The notes under the pieces are model-generated. The model saw only the letters and a program-made list of their open reading frames with translations, did no database searches and had not been told where the DNA came from. A stretch of 64,000 nt of DNA from contig JAKZAP010000010.1 in NCBI GenBank assembly GCA_023053575.1, positions 21,760,628 to 21,824,627 on the forward strand, given 5' to 3'. The translations under genes and the position numbers were made by a program. Origin of the DNA: Branchinecta lynchi. Its lineage: Eukaryota; Arthropoda; Branchiopoda; Anostraca; Branchinectidae. Shown here one piece after another: positions 42,826-54,037 of this stretch; within the stretch, counting starts at the first letter, position 1; each line of letters opens with the position of its first letter.

Positions 42826-43010
42826 TAGAATAGAATAAAACTTTAATTCAAAAATATGGCTTGTCATAGCAAACTGCCAAATTTGATATTTTTTCGTCAG
42901 GTATATTGTTAGCAAATAAACACATTACAATCAACAAAATGAAGACATACTTTAAGTCAAGTTGAGTTAAAAAGGGCCACAAAACTAGGCACAAACCTAT
43001 TTTTATTATC
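42824..43010 (-). repeat. Possible LINE 3' tail with (TAGAA)n, minus strand
   Basis: TAGAATAGAATAGAATAAAA followed by CTTTAATTCAAAAATATGGC looks like the reverse complement of a retroposon 3' end. It abuts the truncated MITE. Coding part not recognised. Confidence 0.3.
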
Positions 43011-44620
43011 GGTCTGTTTTAGCAAAAACAGGTGTCAACTTTGGAACCTTTTGGGGGGGGGCTGGTTTGGAATACCCCCGAGAGTGGGCTTACCTTTCTT
43101 TAGTAGAGCATGAGGTCGTTTCTACCGGTATGACTTCCTGTTGTAAGGTTCTCTTTTCGTGAGTACTCCATGGAAGAGAATAATACAAACTGCGAATCGT
43201 AGCGAACCTATCGGAGTCCGTGGAACCTTTGACCCTGCCTCTAGTGGCGCCATTTGAATAAACCTGGGGGGGGGGGCGTGATTATTAACTGTTACGTTTT
43301 GCAATAGCGACAAGCTTTTAGCGTACCATTTTTGGAAATAATAAAAATATAAAGAAAATAAAAGAGTGTTTAAAGGACCTGTCTTACCTATAATACTAAC
43401 GCAACCTACTTCCATTATAACTCCATATACTTCTAAACCCGGAGACCCCAATTTCGTATGGTACATTCTATCCCCCCCCCCTAACAAAACCACGCTGATT
43501 TTCTCACTTGCCGTGTTTGGCTACCTTCGATGTGTATCACGCTGTCGACGGTTGTCTGCGAGAAGTTTTTCCATCAGAAAAGAAGATTATGTAAATTGTT
43601 TCCCTGTTTTCGCTACAAGTCAACGGGTTTCGGAAAAGGCTTAAAACAGCCAAAACCGCGGGTTATTTGTTGAAAACACAGCCTAGTTTTAAAGTATTCA
43701 AATATTTTAAAATAATGTAACTTGAAGAGTAAATAGTGGGAAGGGTCCTTCAACTACTCTTTTGTGAGTAAATTTAAAGTAGTTTTCTAATAAACCTCAA
43801 AGTAAAGTCATTGCTGTGCATTTTGCCTTTCGGAAATATCACCAAGGAGGTTCTAGGGGGGGGGGGGGGCGAGCATCACTGGTCAATGCCATGGGGATGG
43901 CAATGACACTAGTGTACTATCTTACATTGTCCGGCGATTTTAGTCCATTGTAGGCTATTCTTCAATAGACAAACACCCCTCACTTTGTCCCACATCGAAT
44001 CCTTACGAGATTCGGTATTGTGCGATGGCAGATACATTGCTTTATGTTGATTCCAGGGTGGAATCCAGCTTGATAAGAAAACGTATAGGTAAACTTTCCG
44101 TGAGTTTCGAAAAACTAAACCTTTTTCCATACTAAGAGTTTTCTGTCGAAAATGGTTGAAAACACTCACATTTTTTTTTTTTTATAGGACGAGGCATATT
44201 GAAGTAAGGAATTCTTCTTAAATCTCTGCTTTCGGAACTGTAAGGGATTCTGCATATTCCAGTTACATTTGGTTTTGTTGCAGTGTGTGCCCTGATGACC
44301 ATCAACATCGGTTAAAGGTGAAGTATGAACAGATATTTACTTAACTATTTTCGCTCGGCAGAAAAAGAACGATGAGAGAAAAGTTAAATTTTATTTTTAT
44401 TTGTATTGCTATAAATAACTTGTCGCTTCAAACAATGCAACATAACTAGACTGACAATCACTTACATAGTACACATTGCTGAACAAAAGATGAGGTTGCA
44501 ACTGGTTTCAAGAATCTCCTTACATTTGGTAAATAGACAATACGAAAAAGGATCTACAAGAAGATTCTCCGTACAAATTCCTTGTGAGTTTTCGGGTTAA
44601 TAAAATTACTTACTTACTTA
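43011..44620. other. Unassigned stretch
   Basis: Positions 43605-43680 (TTTTCGCTACAAGTCAACGG, GGAAAAGGCTTAAA.AGCC) recur, diverged, at 50610-50690. Poly-G/C runs lie near 43052, 43266, 43472 and 43856. A long T-run is at 44171-44184. No gene recognised. Confidence 0.4.
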
Positions 44621-44627
44621 TTTTGAT

Positions 44628-45034
44628 CATGTATTGTAATATGTTATTATGAGCTTACTCGGGTGGACAAACTATGTCTTGGTATATTGTTTGAAGCGCT
44701 GAACCAGTAGGTACCTACGTGAACATTTGCTAGTGTATGTTAGGGCTACAGAGCCCATCTATGAACTTGATCTTACCCTTGACCCAAAGAATCCTCACAC
44801 CAAGTATCATCAAATATCTCATATCCTTCGAGAGTTATCGTGCTAACAAACGGACAGACAGACAGAAGGACATTTTTGCGATGTCATAAGTATCCCTCCA
44901 CTTACATTTTGGGATCCCAAAAATGTGATCATGTATTCAAATATGAGCTTACTCGGGTGGACCAACTAGACCTGGTATATTGTTTGGAGCGCTGAGCCAG
45001 TAGGTACAAAGGCGAACATTTACTAGGGCATGTT
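44628..45034. repeat. Direct duplication flanking a truncated family A end (copy V)
   Basis: Two copies of a ~105-115 bp sequence (TCATGTATT..AATATG, GAGCTTACTCGGGTGGAC, TATTGTTTG.AGCGCTGA, CAGTAGGTAC) start at 44628 and 44929. Between them 44741-44923 is the right third of a family A element: AGGGCTACAGAGCCCATCTA, ACCCAAAGAATCCTCACACC, a reduced GACAGACAGACAG tract, GCGATGTCATAAGTATCCCT and TTTTGGGATCCCAAAA. Confidence 0.82.
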
Positions 45035-45304
45035 AGCTAAATTCAACACAGTGCAATAGGCGGCTCCCCGAGTTTTCTCCCGTAAATCACGTAATTCCGG
45101 TAATCCTAGTACTTCTAGTTCACATCTTTAAAATATAATAACAGCGACTGTTTTGTTTGCATGCTGTTTCATGCAGAATTTCTAGCAGCGAGCGCGCGTA
45201 ACCGCGTGTAGCCGGCGTAGTACGGTAGTACCGTAGTAGTGTCCCTTCAGCATACACACGTGAAACTTTGGATAGGTCAAGCCAAAGAAAAAAAAGGCTG
45301 AAAG
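45035..45304 (+). promoter_or_regulatory. Candidate promoter/5' UTR of the TEX14-like gene
   Basis: A CpG-rich patch (AGCGAGCGCGCGTAACCGCG, GTAGCCGGCGTAGTACGG) lies at 45184-45240 in otherwise AT-rich DNA, with a CACGTG E-box at 45258-45263, just upstream of a credible start codon. No TATA box in a convincing position. This is inference from composition and location. Confidence 0.3.
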
Positions 45305-45336
45305 ATGCCGGTCGCATTAGACGAGGAGTATTACGG
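45305..45336 (+). CDS. Candidate first coding exon of the TEX14-like gene
   Basis: ATG at 45305 has A at -3 and an in-frame TGA six bases upstream. It encodes MPVALDEEYY plus two bases of a glycine codon, then meets a strong donor, CGG|GTAAGA, at 45336/45337. The exon leaves two codon bases; the ankyrin exon at 54038 begins with one base before its open frame, so joining them keeps the frame and gives Gly. That match has a one-in-three chance probability, and the 8.7 kb intron could hold other exons, so the link is a hypothesis. Confidence 0.4.
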
Positions 45337-46286
45337 GTAAGACATTTTTTTCTTCTAGATGGTTCTGTGACTGTGAACTTAAAGCTACCTGCTCAAGTGG
45401 TAAGTCCTTTGTCGACTCTGTCCAGATTTCCCGGTCTCCAAAGCGGAGGCGCGACTCAAAATATTTCAAGACCCCTTCGCGCAGTGCTTAAAAAGTGGGA
45501 AAAAGCGAAGCAAAGAAAGGAGCCCGAACACACAGGATAGACCTGTTGGCCTACTAAATATAAAATAGAAAAATGAGATTTTCGGGTTTTTGGGGGGTTT
45601 TGGCATATAAACTAAATATGCCAAAATTGAATAAAAAGGTTCTCGTACCCTTATTTCAAAAGAGTTGTCGGCGAACCTTGATGCTTTCAGCGAAGTGTGT
45701 GCTTGACTGGCGAACTCGGCTCGGCCGAAAAAATGCTTAAAAGTCGTGGGTGCAAAACAAAACAATTGGGAAGTGCATACTTCCGTTGGGGAGCTAGATG
45801 TAATATAAATCCGAGAGTAAGTAGCCTACGAAGTCCTTTAACGAACTGCATGATACTCTACGAGTTTGAGGGTCGATTTGGACCAACTGACAAAGTAATA
45901 TATTTGAAATGGGGCTTTGGAGTCAAACAACTACTCCTTTCTCAGTGGACGTATAGTAGTAATGAAATAAATATTAGCCTAGTGTCATTACTATTTCCGT
46001 CGAAAGACCAGTAAATATAATTAAAGTATAACAGTTTATGCATAAACACGTATATACAGTAGAGGTTAAAGTCACGCTGATTTCGTTAGAACTGTCTTGT
46101 GAAGTAAATAATTGTTGCACAGTTAGAGTTAACATTAAACTAAAAAGTTCGGATAGGCAAGTGCCAGGAGAAAAGGGACACACTCTAGAAACTGTGCAGA
46201 TTATATTAATAATCTCTATCCTAATATAAGGTTCACTGAATAGGGCTGAAATACGAACATCTAGTTAAGAATCACTTGCTAACTTG
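45337..46286. other. Putative intron, mostly unassigned
   Basis: Positions 45660-45770 resemble 3530-3650 (GAGTTGTCGGCGAA, GCGAACTCGGC..GGCCGAAA, GCTTAAAA). Nothing else recognised. Confidence 0.35.
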
Positions 46287-46294
46287 AAGTGTGC

Positions 46295-46616
46295 CAGAGG
46301 CGCTACTAGCCAAAATGTTTGGGGGGGGGGGGGGGGGCTCGGCATTTACCGACTGGCAGGTAATTCTTGCCGACTTTTTCTGCAGAAAAAACGACTGTTT
46401 TCAACAACAAAAAAAATTACATTTTTGTAAAAAATCGACTGATTTTCAGAAAACACCGACTATTTTGACGAAAAATTGACCAATTTTCAGAAAAAACGAC
46501 TTTTTTCATGAAAAAATCAATTGTTTTGACAAAAAACCTCGGTTATTTTTTAACGACTGGACGACAGCTTTGGGGGGGGGGGCGGGCGCCCCCCCCCCCC
46601 AGTCGTGACGCCCCTG
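46295..46616. mobile_element. CAGAGGCGT G-run MITE (hAT-like), 322 bp
   Basis: Ends CAGAGGCGCTACTAGCC and GTCGTGACGCCCCTG, flanked by AAGTGTGC on both sides (46287-46294, 46617-46624), a perfect 8-bp duplication. Interior: G-run, TTACCGACTGGC, repeated AAAAAACGACTGTTTTCA/AAAATCGACTGATTTTCAG units, then G- and C-runs. Confidence 0.9.
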
Positions 46617-46724
46617 AAGTGTGCTTGAAAAACCTATCAAAATGCATTAGTATATTGAATATATAATTTGAAATATTTCTGATCAGCAAATTAAGTAAGT
46701 AAGTAAAAGTAAGTAATTTATTTA

Positions 46725-46775
46725 TATTTGATAGGGCAAAACCGATACGTCAGCTGAGAATCTAAAAGACTGAAA
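46725..46775. repeat. Penelope-like tail fragment
   Basis: TTTGATAGGGCAAAACCGAT then ACGTCAGCTGAGAAT matches the start of the tails at 14356 and 27825. It follows an (AAGT)n tract at 46690-46720. Confidence 0.55.
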
Positions 46776-46920
46776 CAAAACAAAGGCTCTCCGTGTCACC
46801 AATCTAAGCTGATCTGTCTTTTTTTCCAGATTTTGTTTTTATTTGTAACCAGTTATTCATATAACCTTGGATTTCAGTATATCCCTTGATTATCAAGCTA
46901 TGATATTAGCGTAAGATATT

Positions 46921-47267
46921 AGCGTTGCAGATACCATGGTATCTGACACCACGGTAACTGGATCTGCATTTTGTCTTTTTTGCAGTTACCGTGGTATCTG
47001 ATACTAGCCTACGGTTGCTTTGTGAAAACAATAATTGCCGAAATTGCGCTTTTCATCTTTAAGAGCCGAACTTCTTTTCCACGAATTTGACAAAATCCTA
47101 GGCTCTATTGTTTGTGATGATGAAAGTGAGACGACTTTTTAGACACTAAGAGCAGTTACCGCGGTAACTGGCCAGGTACCAAGATAACTGCAAAAACGCC
47201 TTTTGGCTGCGAAAATGAGTATAGACCGTGGTATACAGATACCATGGTATCTGCGAAAAACGCAACT
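46921..47267. mobile_element. ACCATGGTATCTG palindromic element, 347 bp
   Basis: Left end AGCGTTGCAGATACCATGGT, right end CTGCGAAAAACGCAACT, with ATT on both sides (46918-46920, 47268-47270). It shares GTTACCGTGGTATCTGATAC, a GACAAAATCCTAG..TGAAAGTGAGACGAC core (inverse at 3185-3220) and palindromes with the element at 3006. The right end AGTTGCG (inverse) equals the ends of the 8561/18201 MITEs. Non-coding. Confidence 0.78.
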
Positions 47268-47345
47268 ATTGTGAATCAATAAACCGAGTCTTAATAGTAA
47301 TTGTATTTGTGAAGCATTTCAGCAAAATTTTAATAAGACTACCAG

Positions 47346-47518
47346 CAAGGCCGTATCCAGGGGGGGACCCCCCCCCCCCTGAAACACACAAAATTAATGA
47401 TTTGTATGGGCTTTTCCCTCTGATCTATGTGTTTTTTGTACTTTTTTGTCCGACCAGCAGGCAATACCCCCCTCCCCCCCCCCCCCCCCCCCGAAATAAA
47501 TTCCTGGATACGGGCCTG
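47346..47518. mobile_element. CAAGGCC/CAGGCCC G-run MITE (hAT-like), minus orientation
   Basis: CAAGGCCGTATCCAGG to TCCTGGATACGGGCCTG, flanked by ACTACCAG on both sides (47338-47345, 47519-47526), a perfect 8-bp duplication. Contains two C-runs and the family core TTTTTTGTCCGACCAGCAGG. The ORF through it is spurious. Confidence 0.92.
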
Positions 47519-47969
47519 ACTACCAGTCTATATGAAAGTTTTGCGTATGCTGGATGAATTTCGATACTTGGACTTTACGATTATATTTAGGTTGGTTGAG
47601 GCGACCGGGAAGCGAAACCGATGTGCCACAAAAAACTTTTTCTGTAAAATTAAATATGATTTTTTTTGTTTTACTTTCTATACCATTTCCTATTTTACCT
47701 CTGTTACCTTAAGGTGTTTTTCCGCGGGGCAATTTTGGTCCACACACTTCTGATTGTTTGTCTCCGAAACACGATTGTGTACCACACAGTCGAGCCACAA
47801 GTTGAAACTCGCGGAAATTTCGTTTTGTCCGTTTTTGGCGGTAACTTCAAATGTCCGAAAATAAAAATAAAACCCATGTAAGATTTCAATAAATACAACT
47901 TCAGGCTTACGTCCTTACCATTCTCTGCAAATAGGATCCTCATTTTATTTCTATATCCTAGCTAAATTA

Positions 47970-48215
47970 GTTAACTTATCATTTAGCTAAATTTGAATTT
48001 CTCGCCAAATTCGAGCCACGAACTCGGAAATCACATCGATAGTTGTTTCTCGATTTTGAGCCACAAAGCGAGCCACACAAATCTTGTTGGTCTCGGAAAA
48101 GCATTTCTGGGCCACACAAACAACCGCGGAAACACTCTTTTCGAGCCACAACGGAGCCACAAACACTTTCTGGGGTCGCGGAAAACGCCTTCAGCTACCC
48201 TTAAGCTGAGATCCT
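47970..48215. repeat. GAGCCACA dispersed repeat, copy 2
   Basis: GCTAAATTTGAATTTCTC, GTTGTTTCTCGA, GAGCCACACAAATCTTGTTG and CACTCTTTTCGAGCCACAAC follow the same order as 22860-23110. A related phrase (CGAGCCACAAGTTGAAAC) lies at 47790-47807. ORFs on both strands are not supported. Confidence 0.6.
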
Positions 48216-49734
48216 TTGGTATGTGCGAGCGGGTAAAAAACGGCCAAGAAGTTACAACCGGCTCTAATGACGCTGTTGACCAGCTGGGCAAATAGGCAAA
48301 TTTTGTTCAAGAAAAAACTCCTTCAGACACCAAATCTTCTGCAGCTGCGCTACGAGGCTCGAGAAGTCATTAATCTGAAATTATATGGTAGATAATGACC
48401 AGACATTCAAAGAGACGTGGGTTCAGACTGTGCGTAGAAACAAGTGTTTCTTGGGATGGAGGGGAGAGGAGATTCTGGGCAGGGTGGCGCCGAAATACAA
48501 ACATTTGTCTTTTTCGTCTAAGCAAGCGTTTCGAAGACATATTTTTAAGTTTCTGTGTCACGAAATTCTGCTTCAAATTGAGGACAAAAATATTTTGTTG
48601 GAGGAAGTGTGTGAGTAAGTAAATATATTTGTAACCCACAAAATGGTTTACAACAAAAGAAAGTGGAGAAAAGAAAATAGAAAAAAGAAAAGAACAAAGA
48701 CAACAGCAACTTACAGTAACGGAAATAATCTATCCTTATTCTGGCTGGATAGATCCCATTTATGAAAAATGTCGAACAGACAAACCGAGAAAAGCACAGC
48801 CGGGTCGCAGAAAGAAGCGTAAAGTTTTGCTGAAGCTGTTCTTCTGTACTCGCGCCGGTTTGTTACAGTCCTTGCGTACCCTATTTCTAGCTTACGCTTA
48901 ATGTCGATAAGTGCAGTACCGCGGAAAGATGGAGAGGAACTATTTACTGTAATAGCCAGCCATGTAAGAGAAAGAACATGGGAAATCTTAAATACCTGGC
49001 AACTAGTGGACCAGGGAAAGGAGAACCGTTAAAATATAGTTGTTGTTTTGTTTTTTTTTGTTTTTTTTTGGGGGGGGAGGGTGGAGGTCTTGAGACTGTT
49101 ACTTGGTATTTTCCGAGACGAATTACCATCTCATGTCTCCGCCCTTCTCAGTAGCTTCCTTGACCCCGTCGTCGACATTTTCAAAACTCACTTAAACCTC
49201 AATTTATTCAGCTTGATTACCATTATTGCCATTTCACACTCGCAAAACTACGCCAGTCTTAACTCATCGCATTCGCAAATCAAAGGTATCCTACTGCGAA
49301 CTATTTCGTCTCCTCGTTTAGGGCAACAGTATTTTTCCCGATCGTTTCTCATTAAAACAAAAAAAAATATGGTCTTCCATTTAACTTCATTGTCAATATT
49401 TTATTAAATCAGACTCAGCAAAGGAGAAGTAATAATACAACCTATAACCAAACACTATCAGATATCGTGCTATAAACAGGCAAACTAAGCTCCAATTATA
49501 TTGTTTTTCCACTTTCAGTTTGAGAAGAAGATTTCTTAGACCCAATTATACCCTTTTTTCTGTGTTTGTTTGTTTTTATCCTGTGCATTTACTGCGTTAT
49601 CAAAAGCTCAGTGTAATTTTTCTTTTTTTTTGTACTGTTATACTGCGGTATTTCCTGTCTAGTGTGTTAGTAAAATCTCATCGAAAAGGGATATCGTCTG
49701 TATGATAATCGGTCGAGACCTTTTGTCTTTTACC
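48216..49734. other. Unassigned stretch (putative intron)
   Basis: Two overlapping plus-strand ORFs at 48385-48622 in different frames, with an opposing minus ORF, argue against coding. A T/G-run lies at 49048-49078. Nothing else recognised. Confidence 0.4.
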
Positions 49735-49742
49735 CCTTGTAC

Positions 49743-49924
49743 CAGGGCCGTATCCAGGGGGGGACTAGGGGGTTGACTCCCCCCCCCCAAACATGCAAAA
49801 ATAATCATTTTGTAGGCTGTTCTCTCTGATCTATGTCTTTTTTCACTTTTTTCCGACCCGCAGGCAACACTCCCCCCCCCAAAGGCACCCCGCCCCCCGA
49901 AATAAATTCTTGAATACCGGTCTG
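49743..49924. mobile_element. CAGGGCC G-run MITE (hAT-like), minus orientation
   Basis: CAGGGCCGTATCCAGG to TTGAATACCGGTCTG, flanked by CCTTGTAC on both sides (49735-49742, 49925-49932), a perfect 8-bp duplication. Core TTTTTTCCGACCCGCAGGCA as in the family. Confidence 0.92.
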
Positions 49925-50266
49925 CCTTGTACGATTGTACAACAAAGATGATAGCGAAGTAGAGATGAAAGAAGAGAAAGGCGAATCCTAGTTCAGCTTA
50001 ATGTACATATATCTTACATTATAAATGAACAATAGCAAGGGTCTTGCCAACATAAAATCAGTAAACCACTGATTAAAATATAAACAAATTTATAAATTAA
50101 TTATTCCATCGAAATGGAAATTCTAAATAAAGTACGACACATTTAACTTAAGATATCTTTCGCCGAGAAATTTCGCTTGAATGAGTAATCTACCTTGGCT
50201 ACTTAATTTGTCTGTTTATTTTATCAAAACACGTGTTAAAGAACCCGACGTACCTATAATGACAGA

Positions 50267-50414
50267 CAAGGCCGTATCCAGGGGGGTAGGGGGTTGAACC
50301 CCCCCCCCCGAAACATACAAAACTAATAATTTGTATAGGCTTGTCCGCTGATCTATGTCTTTTTTGTACTGTTCTGTCCGATCCGCAGTCCCCCCCCCCC
50401 GAAATACGGGCCTG
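50267..50414. mobile_element. CAAGGCC G-run MITE (hAT-like), 148 bp
   Basis: CAAGGCCGTATCCAGG to AAATACGGGCCTG, flanked by ATGACAGA (50259-50266) and TTGACAGA (50415-50422), one mismatch. It has the short form of the family, missing the CAGGCAA segment near one end. Confidence 0.85.
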
Positions 50415-50422
50415 TTGACAGA

Positions 50423-52444
50423 CCAACCTACTTCCCTAACTGCATTCATTAATTCTTATCTCTTCTGAAGCCGCCGCACTGAATGACATTCTGAATGACA
50501 CCGCACTAATCTTTGCAGTTGCCAAGAATCACTGTTTTCCATGCGCATTATGTTCCCAACGAGTGTTCGCGCATCATGCTATTGATGCGTAAAACCGGTT
50601 ATCTGTATTTTGCCAAGATTTCGCTACAAGTCTATGGGCCTGGGAAAAGGCTTAAATAGCCAAAGCCATGGCTAATTTGTTAAAGTTTAACTGAAAAGGA
50701 CAGAGAAGGGACTGTCTTGTTACCCCTCACTTATTCACTTAGAGAGGCTTGAAGACCCGATGAAAATGCGTTACTTTGTTGCTCCACTATTCACGAATAA
50801 CCAATTTTCAAATAGTGGTATTTCCCTGTCAGATGTGTGGTACTACCTGTGTCGCATGCTTGACCAAAAAGATTTATGAACATTTTTTTGTTCAGGCACT
50901 AAGCAGTCTTCGCCAAGCTTATCACCACCCACTAAAAAGCCACGTCTGTGTGCCGATTCAAATATTCCGCGTCATAGTAGAATTTACGCTGTGGGGACAG
51001 CCGTAGATACTCTGAACCTCACTACGAGAGCAGATAGTGGAAAATCAAAAAATCTCTTAGCAGAAATCAAATAACTCAGTGTATTAAACTAAATGATACA
51101 GAAATAAATTTGCTTTTCAGTTAAACTTTAAAAGCAGAGCCTTGCTTTATAGTATTCAAATGGAACATAAACAGTAAATAGTGCGAGGTGTGCTTCAAAA
51201 GATGAAAAATAGCGACAGTAAAATCAGACATTTGTGACGAGTTCAAGAAGTCCATGAGTTTTGCTTGCCAACTTGTCATTGTCGCTGTGGTAAGAGCTTG
51301 TGACTTCTTCTGTTATCAGTCTAACAGTTGTCATATTTGCTAACGATAATCGCCGTCTCCAGATAGGCCTTCCGCCCTCCCTATGCAAATATGGTTATGG
51401 TTGGCGATGTGTTGACACGGCCCTGATAATCCCAGATGGCAAGCGTTGCGGTCTTGCCCTTCCTGATAAGACTGTCGTGGAGTTAAATCAAAACCACCAG
51501 AAGGAATTCCGTGAACGGGAGTCGGGGTTATTATTTTCCCAGCGTTTGTTAGGTGGCTATGGGGCTGCCTGCTGGTACTCGGGTTGTTTATGAATATTGG
51601 GTCTATTCTTTGCAGGGTAGTTAGGCACAAAAAAAAATGCATGGGTATTTGTTATTGCATAGCACTACCAGAACTGCAGAACAGGAGATGAAACGTAAGA
51701 TAATGTCTTTCGGTATTTTACTACGAAAATCAAGACCGTAGATCCGAAACGGGGATATCTGTTGGTCTTGAGTGTGGGTAATACTACCTTTTTTTTCCCG
51801 CGATCCCACACAGAGGCTATACCTCAGAAAGTGCCTGTTGGCACCACTTGGTCCAGGGTTGCAACATTTTCGAGTAAACACAGGGATTTTTCTTCACTAA
51901 TTCTCTTCGTCTTCACGTAATAGCTTTTGAAAATGCACGTTGAATTCCAAGAGGTCTTAACAAGTTTTCTAGTAGGCGTGGTTACTACTGAACCTTGTCC
52001 GTGTCTAGACTAACATTTTGGCTGCATGCTTCTCCTCCAGAGCCTCTGATTTGCAACACCCTGTAACTTTTGGTACAGGCTGAATCGTTAAAATTTCGGC
52101 ATCGATAAATCTGTACAAGCCACATGTGTGTGCAAACTTAGTAAAAACATCAGCAGAAAATCTTTGAAACATCAGTATTTTGTGTGCTCGTAAATTTTTC
52201 AAAATCCGTTTTTTGAGCGACTTCTTGGGGGTATCTCCTGCCCCCAGGGTCCGCCAAGGGTTTAATGGGCTTTCCCCTAAGTGGAGCCTTTACTAATGAC
52301 CAAAAAGGGTAGTACCCTCTGTCATGATCCAGATTTGCGACATTTCCGGCCTTCCCCGAATTCGGCGCCAAAAAACTTGTAATTGGACTCGAGCTGGCCT
52401 GCCCACCTTCACGGCTTTATAAATCCCAGATTCGGGATGGGGTA
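50423..52444. other. Unassigned stretch (putative intron)
   Basis: 50610-50690 is a diverged copy of 43605-43680. A plus-strand ORF at 51300-51593 and a minus ORF at 51340-51642 overlap; neither shows a domain. No other feature recognised. Confidence 0.4.
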
Positions 52445-52452
52445 TACTCAGG

Positions 52453-52617
52453 CAGGCCTGTATCCAGTAATTTTTTTCGGTGGGAGTTTTGCCTTTTGGG
52501 AGGGGGGGGGGTTTGCCTGCGGGTCGGACAAAAAAGACATAGATCAGAAGGAAAGCCTATAAAAATGACCATTTTTGTATGTTTCGGGGGGGGGGGGGGG
52601 GGCTGGATACGGCCTTG
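52453..52617. mobile_element. CAGGCCT G-run MITE (hAT-like)
   Basis: CAGGCCTGTATCCAGTAATT to GGCTGGATACGGCCTTG, flanked by TACTCAGG on both sides (52445-52452, 52618-52625), a perfect 8-bp duplication. Core GCGGGTCGGACAAAAAAGAC and AAGCCTATAAAAATGACC. Confidence 0.92.
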
Positions 52618-52625
52618 TACTCAGG

Positions 52626-54037
52626 GTATGATTAGGCTAGAAGACGGAATTCTGGCGTGTAATTCTGACTCTGGTATTTTTATTTCCTTCCAAACACAAG
52701 GAGCATAGAGAAGAATAGGCTATAGCTAAATGCTGCAGTCTGCTACACAAACTGTTTGTCAACCAGATATCATCCAGTAGGATGTGTAATAGTCAGTATG
52801 GCTAAATATTAATCACCTAAATTCGGGCTACTGTAAACTCTATCGTTTCGTGCGCTGGATGGGGATAAAATAATTATGGTCTTGCTTGATTGTTTTTTTC
52901 AGCGGTCGGACCACCTAATTATGTCCGTTGGTTGATTAATTAAAAGAAGAGGAGGCGCTACTGTTCGTAACGTAAGTCGGTCTTGCTCCCTGCGTCGATG
53001 CAGCATCTGGGACTTACGGTTCGGCAGTAAATCATTTGGCTAAAAAAATAGAAATTAAGAAGGACCAGCTAATGAGCTGAGGATCTGCTCAAACCCACAC
53101 TATCAAAGACTCAGCTAAAGTTGAAGCTTTGCTGAAGATAAGCGACCGTAGCGGTTTTTGAGACGGAGGTGACTTTAAAATATTGGGATACTGTATTGGA
53201 AGGTGTACTGTTTTTGCTGCTATATTAATACACAAATATGGGTTTTAAAATAAGGAACAAAATTACGATGGAATCGGCAGGCGACTAAAATTCCATATTG
53301 ATACTGTTTTTTTATACTTATTTTATTAATAAACTTATTAATAAATTTATTAATAATACTTAACTCTTTACTATTTACATCAAAACAGACCAAACTCCTT
53401 CTACACCAGTTCCTCCCTACCACCCCCCACCAACCGTTCCTCTCTACCACCCCCTACCCCCTAACAAATAAATACATTTCTCAACCATCTTTATTAAATA
53501 TTCTTTTAATTTTCTCTTAAACTCTAAAAGATGCTCAGCCGCCCTGATGCTCACTGATAGAGAATTCTAATAAGGGATTCTAAAAGAAACCTAAAACCTA
53601 ATAACCCTAAAACCATTGTTTTTTGCGCTGTTGCCCCGTCACGGAATATTGCAATTTTTCAAAAGGGAGTTGACCCCTATTCGTCCTCGTATAAAAGCTT
53701 TTATCAGAAAAGTCAGAAAGAAAGGAAAATAGTTAGCTGGTGTATGAAAAAAAGAAAATAAAAAGTAAAGTATATGACAGTATTTATTTATTTCAATAAT
53801 TTGCTTAAAGGTTCAGTATTGTTCAGTAAGAAAGTACTGAACGACGAGAGAGATGGATTCGCTGTGCTAAAGGTTAATTTTGTTGTCACTCTTTTGTGGA
53901 TACTATCGGCTGGTTTGAGGGTTTCGCAGAAAAAAAACAGGTTTGTTCCCAATAATCACTCGTATCGACTAGCAATGGCTCTCCCACAGTTTTGGCCATA
54001 TCCATCAGCTCCTTTTACATATTTTATTTCATTTCAG
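52626..54037. other. Putative intron, mostly unassigned
   Basis: Low-complexity TTAATAAA-rich sequence at 53310-53360 and ACCACCCCC-rich sequence at 53415-53465. The last ~60 bases carry the branch/pyrimidine tract and TTTCATTTCAG acceptor of the ankyrin exon. Confidence 0.45.

Noticed and set aside
51300..51642. Opposed ORFs of about 100 codons as a gene
   Set aside because: Both strands are open over the same region, neither reads as a known domain, and no splice signals flank them convincingly.
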